Shown here piece after piece: positions 59,421-64,000 of a DNA stretch of 64,000 nt. The notes under the pieces were generated by a model, which was not told where the DNA came from, did no database searches, and saw only the letters and a list, made by a program, of their open reading frames with translations. Source of the DNA: an uncultured Coriobacteriales bacterium (GTDB lineage: Bacteria; Actinomycetota; Coriobacteriia; Coriobacteriales; UMGS124); the NCBI GenBank assembly GCA_902464015.1, contig CABQHM010000003.1:36284-100283 (forward strand), in the 5' to 3' direction. Within the stretch, counting starts at the first letter, position 1, and each line of letters begins with the position of its first letter. The position numbers and the translations under genes were made by a program.

Positions 59421-61031
59421 ATGCGCTATCTCAACCCGAAACAGCCCAAGCAGGCTTTTCAGTTCCTGCTCAACTCCCCGTACGTGGTGGATAAGACAGG
59501 TATCCTGTCGACGCTCGCACCGTTCATCAATGTGGAAAACCGTTTTGTGTGCGTCACGCGGCCGCGGCGTTTCGGCAAGACCGTGAACGCCAATATCATC
59601 GCGTGCTTTTTGGCGCGTGGACTTGACGCGACTGGCCTTTTTGAGGGGACAATCGTTTCCCATGATTCGCAGGCGATGCAGCACCTTGGCAATCACGATG
59701 TTATCTACCTGGATTTCAGCCAAATGCCCGCTTCTTGCGAAACATACGCCGACTACATCGGCAGTTTCTCACAAGGTATCGTTGACGACTTGCGTATGAC
59801 TTGGCCGCAAGCCCGCCTGCCCGAGGGCATTGGGGTGGTGCAGGCGTTCGAGGAGCTGTACATCCAGCTTGATACATCTTTCGTCTTTGTCATTGACGAG
59901 TGGGATTCGATGTTTTTCAACCTCAAATTCACCCAAGACGACCAGCAGTCGTTCCTCATGTTCTTGAAACAGCTGCTTAAAGGCAAACCGTATGTGGAAC
60001 TTGCCTATATGACAGGCATCTTGCCTATCGCCAAGCACTCAACGGGCTCGGAACTCAACATGTTTGTGGAATACAGCGCCGCTGACGACCCCAAGTTCGA
60101 ACGGTTCTTCGGTTTTACTGAAGACGAGGTGCGAGGACTGTGCAAGGTGCATGAGCAGCGGGTTTCCAGCCCGCGCGTGACGTATGACGGCCTGGCCTTC
60201 TGGTATGACGGCTATCTCAACGATGACGGCGGGCGCAGGTTCAACCCCAGGTCGGTGGTGCTTGCGCTTGCCGACGATGCCCTCAAGTCGTACTGGACCG
60301 ACTCCGGCCCTTATGATGAGATTTACTATTACATCGAGCATGACGTGGCGGCGGTGCGCGATGATGTGGTGCGCCTTGTCGCAGGCGAGAAGGTGCCGGT
60401 GAGGCTTGTGGGCTATGCCGCATCGGCAATGAGCCTCACGACAAAAGACGAGATATTCTCAGCCATGGTTGTGTACGGTTTCCTTACCTATCACGATGGC
60501 TACGTGTCGATTCCCAACCATGAGCTCATGCTGCAGTTCGAGCGGGTCCTCGGCAAGGAGAAGATGGGCTACGTCGCTCGGCTTGCGCAGCGAAGCGAGG
60601 AGATGCTTGCGGCGACGTTGCATGGGGACACGCCGGTCATGTGCGAGATCATCCAGGCCGCGCACGACCAGGAGGTCCCGCTTTTGCGTTATGCCAACGA
60701 GAGCGACCTGGCCGCGCTCGTGAACCTGGTGTATCTTGCCGCGCGAGATCGTTACGACGTGCGTCGCGAAGAGCCGTGTGGTCGTGGAATCGCCGATGTG
60801 GCGTTTGTTCCTCGCGATTCCGTCGACCCTACAACGCCGCCCTTCATTGTCGAGCTTAAGGCGGGAGGAACGGTGGAGGAGGCTTTGGGGCAAATCAAGG
60901 CCCGCGGCTATGCCGCGCGTTTTAGGGACGGCTTGCTCGGTACCGTCTCTCCTCAACCCCCTCTGGCCGTCGCCATCGTCTGGGACCCGAAAAACAAAGT
61001 GCACGACTGCGCCGTGGAGAGACTGGGGTAA
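59421..61031 (+). CDS. AAA-ATPase-like/PD-(D/E)XK nuclease family protein
   Basis: 536 residues with RBS AGGAGA. The N-terminal AAA-ATPase_like domain (PF09820 type) begins YVVDKTGILSTL and has the P-loop-like TRPRRFGKTVNANI at about 43-56 and FVFVIDEWDSMF as Walker B. The C-terminal PDDEXK_9-like domain shows GRGIADVAFVP and FIVELKAGGTVEEALGQIK. These proteins are abundant in gut anaerobes and often multicopy. The function is not established; a role in mobile elements or defence has been suggested from their distribution. Confidence 0.88.
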   Translation: MRYLNPKQPKQAFQFLLNSPYVVDKTGILSTLAPFINVENRFVCVTRPRRFGKTVNANIIACFLARGLDATGLFEGTIVSHDSQAMQHLGNHDVIYLDFSQMPASCETYADYIGSFSQGIVDDLRMTWPQARLPEGIGVVQAFEELYIQLDTSFVFVIDEWDSMFFNLKFTQDDQQSFLMFLKQLLKGKPYVELAYMTGILPIAKHSTGSELNMFVEYSAADDPKFERFFGFTEDEVRGLCKVHEQRVSSPRVTYDGLAFWYDGYLNDDGGRRFNPRSVVLALADDALKSYWTDSGPYDEIYYYIEHDVAAVRDDVVRLVAGEKVPVRLVGYAASAMSLTTKDEIFSAMVVYGFLTYHDGYVSIPNHELMLQFERVLGKEKMGYVARLAQRSEEMLAATLHGDTPVMCEIIQAAHDQEVPLLRYANESDLAALVNLVYLAARDRYDVRREEPCGRGIADVAFVPRDSVDPTTPPFIVELKAGGTVEEALGQIKARGYAARFRDGLLGTVSPQPPLAVAIVWDPKNKVHDCAVERLG

Positions 61032-61096
61032 AAGCATGGGAGCTCTCAAGATCTTGCAGATGTAGCGGTGGTTGAGCCTGACGGCCTTGGCCAGCA

Positions 61097-61366
61097 TCAG
61101 ACGGCCTTGGTCTTCTCGTCGGCGCGCTGGTCGGCAAGCTCAAAGATAAGGGGCGCGTTATCGTGCACGATGGCGTCGAGTTCGCGCATCTCGTCGGCGC
61201 TGAAGCCAGTCGCGTCCGACCATTGGTATGACGGAAGAAGACAGCGGGCAAAGTCAAAGCCCATATCGACGGGACGCTCTGCGGTGACGATGACCGTCCC
61301 GTCCTTCTGCGTCTCCGAATAGGCAATCTGGGTGTCATCTGCAAGTGCGATGTACTTCCACATCAT
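61097..61366 (-). CDS. Small hypothetical protein
   Basis: 89 residues from MMWKYIALADD, with GGAGGTG 7 nt upstream. The sequence looks like a small beta-alpha protein (TQIAYSETQKDGTVIVTAERP). No family recognised and no signal peptide. It is divergent from the YbjQ-family gene and convergent with the AAA-ATPase gene. Confidence 0.7.
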   Translation of the reverse strand: MMWKYIALADDTQIAYSETQKDGTVIVTAERPVDMGFDFARCLLPSYQWSDATGFSADEMRELDAIVHDNAPLIFELADQRADEKTKAV

Positions 61367-61410
61367 AGGGCGCACCTCCGTGTGACAAAAGATTGCGCAG
61401 CTAGGGCTAG

Positions 61411-61416
61411 TATAAT
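61411..61416 (+). promoter_or_regulatory. Consensus -10 box of the YbjQ-family gene
   Basis: TATAAT at 61411-61416, 40 nt before the start codon. No good -35 at 16-18 nt is present (TTGCGC is only 12 nt away). It sits in the palindromic context CTAGggctagtataatCTAG. Confidence 0.45.
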
Positions 61417-61455
61417 CTAGAACAACGCCATGCACACAAGAGAGAGGGGTTCCCC

Positions 61456-61767
61456 ATGATTGTTTCCACTGCAGACAATGTCCCTGGCAAGAGCTTCGAG
61501 ATCCTGGGCCTGGTGCGCGGCAACATCGTCACCTCCAAGAACATCGGCCGCGACATGATGGCCAGCGTGAAGAGCGTCGTCGGCGGCGAGATTAAGTCGT
61601 ACACCGAGATGACCGACGAGGCGCGCCAGGTGGCGGAGGACCGCATGATTGAGCAGGCCCAGCGCCTGGGTGCCGACGCCATTCTCGCCATGCGCTTTGA
61701 CAGCGGCTCCATCCAGCCCGGCACCATTGAGATGATCGCCTACGGCACGGCGGTGAAGTTCAACTAG
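61456..61767 (+). CDS. YbjQ/UPF0145 family protein
   Basis: 103 residues. The whole chain matches the pentameric YbjQ family (IVSTADNVPGKSFEILGLVRG; DAILAMRFDSGSI; MIAYGTAVKF at the end). The length is normal. The function of the family is not established; heavy-metal binding has been proposed. It has its own -10 box and terminator. Confidence 0.9.
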   Translation: MIVSTADNVPGKSFEILGLVRGNIVTSKNIGRDMMASVKSVVGGEIKSYTEMTDEARQVAEDRMIEQAQRLGADAILAMRFDSGSIQPGTIEMIAYGTAVKFN

Positions 61768-61794
61768 CTAGCAGCTCACATATATGCGCTCTCG

Positions 61795-61836
61795 ACACCG
61801 TATTCCTTGAAGAGACAAGGGGTACGGTGTTTTTTG
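61795..61836 (+). terminator. Rho-independent terminator
   Basis: ACACCGTATTCCTTG (61795-61809) pairs with CAAGGGGTACGGTGT (61816-61830) with two mismatched or G-T positions and a 6-nt loop, followed by TTTTT. Confidence 0.88.
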
Positions 61837-61884
61837 TTGCCGCGGCGCACAGAAATCCTACATTGCTGTGAACGCTTACAGATT

Positions 61885-61928
61885 TGTGACATCTGTCACG
61901 CCACTGTCACCCCAAATTGGGATATTAT
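61885..61928 (+). promoter_or_regulatory. CRP/FNR-like site and -10 box
   Basis: TGTGACATCTGTCACG (61885-61900) fits TGTGA-N6-TCAC(A/G). A TATTAT box lies at 61923-61928. A transcript starting about 7 nt after that box would place the site near -42, the class II activator position of Crp-type proteins. Confidence 0.5.
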
Positions 61929-62006
61929 GGTGACCTGAATCACGGCTTGTCGGCAGGCGATGAGACGGTTATCACGCGAGGAGTAAGGCAGCGAGGGGAA
62001 ACGGGG

Positions 62007-62216
62007 GTGAGCACATGGCACGTAAAACATTGGGTAGCAAGAGCGATGTGGGGTGCCTTGGCTATCGTGCTGTGCCACGTTTCGTTTTGCTGTCCAGCGT
62101 CTTCTCTGATGACAGTCGCACGTTACGGTTCATCTATCAAAGGGCCCCGTGAACATAGCCGTGTTGCCGAGGCTATAGCTCGGGGGATTTCGACGACCGT
62201 ACTTGACGCGAGTTGA
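62007..62216 (+). CDS. Small putative membrane protein
   Basis: 69 residues from GTG, preceded by GAGGGGAAACGGGG. One hydrophobic segment (about 10-32, including WGALAIVLCHVSFCC) and a polar C-terminus. No similarity recognised. The frame is open upstream to 61917. It lies between the CRP-like promoter and the large repeat protein, so it may be a short leader gene. Real coding status is uncertain. Confidence 0.35.
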   Translation: MSTWHVKHWVARAMWGALAIVLCHVSFCCPASSLMTVARYGSSIKGPREHSRVAEAIARGISTTVLDAS

Positions 62217-62330
62217 GTGGGTCGTTCTTGCGTTTTGCCCGCCTTAGTGCGGGACGTGTTCTTCATCGTTCGGTGTTCCATTGGAATGGCGGGCCTCAAT
62301 TAGGTTCGCTGCAAGAGAAAGAGTAGTTGT

Positions 62331-64000
62331 ATGCCCAAGTTCAACGTTCGTCGCGCGGTGGCGACCGCAGGCCTGGCTGGCGCCCTGGCCCTCAGCGGCT
62401 CGGCTGTTGCCGCCCTGGCCGACAACGCCGACACTGACCTCAACTCTGGCGAGGTCAATGCCGCCGCCCAGGAGATCAACATTCTCTACGTTGCCAACGG
62501 CGGCGTCTTCGCCGACGGCAGCGACACCCAGTTCGGCGTGACCGATGCCAATGGCATCGCTCGCCAGCCCCTTGCCCCCACGCAGGAGGGTTTCGAGTTC
62601 ACTGGCTGGTACTATGACGTCGCCTGCACCGATGCCGTCGACTTCAGCGCCCCCATCGCTGCCGGCTCCGGCCATGCCACCCTGTTCGCAGGCTGGGCCG
62701 AGGTCCAGGCTCCCGCTCAGGAGACCGAGATTGTCTACTCTGCCAACGGCGGCGTCTTCGCCGACGGCGGCGACGTTCAGTTCGGCGTTGCCGACGCTGA
62801 CGGTTACGCTCGTCAGCCCCTCGCTCCCACCCGCGGGGGCTACGAGTTCACCGGCTGGTACTATGACTCCGCCTGCACCGACGCTGTGAACTTCGACGCT
62901 CCCATCGTCGCTGGCTCCGGCCACGCCACGCTGTTCGCCGGCTGGGCAGAGGTTCAGGCCCCCGCTCAGGAGACTGAGATTCTCTACGTCGCCAACGGCG
63001 GTGTCTTCGCTGACGGCAACGGCACTATGCAGGGCGTGACCGACGCCGACGGCTACGCCCGTCAGCCCCTCGCTCCCACCCGCGAGGGCTATGACTTTGC
63101 TGGCTGGTTCTATGACTCCGCCTGCACCGATCCCGTGAACTTCGACGCTCCCATCGTCGCTGGTTCCGGCCACGCCACCCTGTTCGCTGGCTGGACTGTC
63201 AACGCCTCCATCGACATCCTTTATGTCGCCAACGGTGGTGTCTTCGCCGACGGCAACGAGACCATGCAGGGCGTGACCGACGCCAATGGCATCGCTCGCC
63301 AGCCCCTCGCCCCCACCCGCGAGGGCTACGAGTTCGCCGGCTGGACCTATGACTCCGAGGGCACCGATCCGGTCGACTTCGACAAGGCTGTTCTTGGCGG
63401 CGGCGACCATGCCACCTTCTATGCACAGTGGACCAAGGTCGAGCAGGGCGTCAGCATCGACGTCCTCTACGTCGCCAACGGCGGTGTCTTCTTCGACGGC
63501 AACGAGACCCTTCAGGGTGTCTCTGACTCCGACGGCTACGCCCGCATCCCGCTGCAGCCCACTCGCGAGGGCTACACCTTCGTGGGCTGGTCCTTCCAGT
63601 CCGATGGCTCCGACCCCGTCGACTTCAAGCAGCCCCTCGTCGCCGGCTCCGGCCATGTGACGATGTTCGCCCAGTGGAAGGCCGATGAGCCCGAGATTCA
63701 GGAGACTGAGGTTCTTTACGTCGCCAACGGCGGTGTCTTCTTCGACGGCAACGACACGCTCCAGGGCGTGACCGACTCCGAGGGCGTCGCCCGCCAGCCC
63801 CTCGCCCCCACCCGCGAGGGCTACGAGTTCGCTGGCTGGACGTATGACTCCGCCGGCACCGACCCCGTGAACTTCGACGCCCCCCTTGTCGCTGGTTCCG
63901 GCCATGCCACGCTGTTCGCCCAGTGGACCAAGGTCGAGCAGGCCATCAGCATCGACGTCCTCTACGTCGCCAACGGCGGTGTCTTCTTCGACGGCAACGA
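62331..64000 (+). CDS. Secreted InlB B-repeat/Flg_new repeat protein, 3' end beyond the window
   Basis: The frame starts at ATG 62331 and is open to the window edge (more than 556 residues). MPKFNVRRAVATAGLAGALAL is a Sec signal peptide with cleavage near AALADN. The rest is a tandem array of modules of about 82 residues (239-249 bp), each with (I/V)LY(V/S)ANGGVF at the start and a GYxFxGW core ending (A/G)GWAxV or AQW. Modules start near 62475, 62725, 62974, 63213, 63457, 63706 and 63952. The G-Y-x-F-x-G-W pattern is that of the Listeria-Bacteroides repeat (Flg_new/InlB B-repeat), found in cell-surface adhesins. A cell-wall anchor is expected downstream. Confidence 0.9.
   Translation, partial: MPKFNVRRAVATAGLAGALALSGSAVAALADNADTDLNSGEVNAAAQEINILYVANGGVFADGSDTQFGVTDANGIARQPLAPTQEGFEFTGWYYDVACTDAVDFSAPIAAGSGHATLFAGWAEVQAPAQETEIVYSANGGVFADGGDVQFGVADADGYARQPLAPTRGGYEFTGWYYDSACTDAVNFDAPIVAGSGHATLFAGWAEVQAPAQETEILYVANGGVFADGNGTMQGVTDADGYARQPLAPTREGYDFAGWFYDSACTDPVNFDAPIVAGSGHATLFAGWTVNASIDILYVANGGVFADGNETMQGVTDANGIARQPLAPTREGYEFAGWTYDSEGTDPVDFDKAVLGGGDHATFYAQWTKVEQGVSIDVLYVANGGVFFDGNETLQGVSDSDGYARIPLQPTREGYTFVGWSFQSDGSDPVDFKQPLVAGSGHVTMFAQWKADEPEIQETEVLYVANGGVFFDGNDTLQGVTDSEGVARQPLAPTREGYEFAGWTYDSAGTDPVNFDAPLVAGSGHATLFAQWTKVEQAISIDVLYVANGGVFFDGN

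Noticed and set aside
62244..63905. Minus-strand open frame of 553 codons opposite the repeat protein
   Set aside because: The plus strand encodes a signal peptide followed by clear InlB-type repeats. The minus frame is a Gly/Val-rich shadow of those repeats.
1..64000. CRISPR array, rRNA operon, insertion sequence or prophage
   Set aside because: No regularly spaced identical repeats with unique spacers, no rRNA sequence and no transposase, integrase or phage structural gene was found.

Overview
The window is high-GC, gene-dense DNA from a strictly anaerobic Actinomycetota. The best fit is the class Coriobacteriia (Eggerthellaceae-like). The signs are many Tat-leader flavoproteins, an exported molybdenum hydroxylase, a tungsten aldehyde-oxidoreductase-type enzyme, LuxR and Crp/Fnr regulators, and almost no carbohydrate catabolism. 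This taxonomic call is inferred from gene content; no rRNA gene is present, and the genus cannot be fixed.

Layout. 1-1.3 kb: the end of an exported protein and a tRNA-Gly(GCC). 1.5-14.5 kb: a compact Pel-type exopolysaccharide operon. It encodes PelD (fused to an SDR-like domain), PelE, a PelA deacetylase, PelF and PelG, then CotH kinase, a VTC polyphosphate-polymerase domain protein, a DUF4956 membrane protein and a DUF4832 protein. 14.7-15.6 kb: a PIN toxin-antitoxin pair. 15.8-18.6 kb: a Tat-exported Fe-S protein and an MFS exporter. 18.6-27.1 kb: a repeat-rich region holding an ECF sigma factor with its partner, an alpha/beta hydrolase, a short LuxR protein, a LysR regulator and a Tat flavoprotein reductase. 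It is studded with five copies of an unusual structured intergenic element. 27.4-31.4 kb: a second Tat flavoprotein, two small genes, a relic of an aldehyde oxidoreductase and a Crp/Fnr regulator.

31.7-48.2 kb is a tungsto/molybdoenzyme block. It has an exported four-cluster ferredoxin with an AOR-family enzyme, then FdhD, Nudix, a MocA-like nucleotidyltransferase, a MalT-type LuxR regulator, a methyltransferase and XdhC. It ends with a Tat-exported xanthine-dehydrogenase-family complex (2Fe-2S, Mo and FAD subunits), an unknown protein and a membrane-anchored monohaem protein. A palindrome of the form ATTCCCC-N4-GGGGTAT recurs in the divergent promoters of this block and probably marks one regulon.

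48.6-61.8 kb: a HAD phosphatase, an L-cysteine desulfidase-family protein, a five-gene dipeptide/nickel-type ABC importer followed by a HypA-like protein, a His-rich protein and threonine aldolase, an AAA-ATPase/PD-(D/E)XK protein and a YbjQ-family protein. From 62.3 kb to the right edge runs a large secreted protein made of about 82-residue InlB/Flg_new repeats, incomplete here.

The most unusual finding is the family of about 140-bp intergenic elements at 19.2, 21.5, 22.9, 23.7 and 27.0 kb, with weaker relatives at 49.4 and 57.7 kb. Each has long inverted terminal arms sharing TGCGTT(A/T)TAA and an invariant core CATCTACCTG lying 33-36 nt from the 5' arm. The core sits in an inner hairpin whose stem bases change in a paired way between copies. 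I do not recognise this as a described family.
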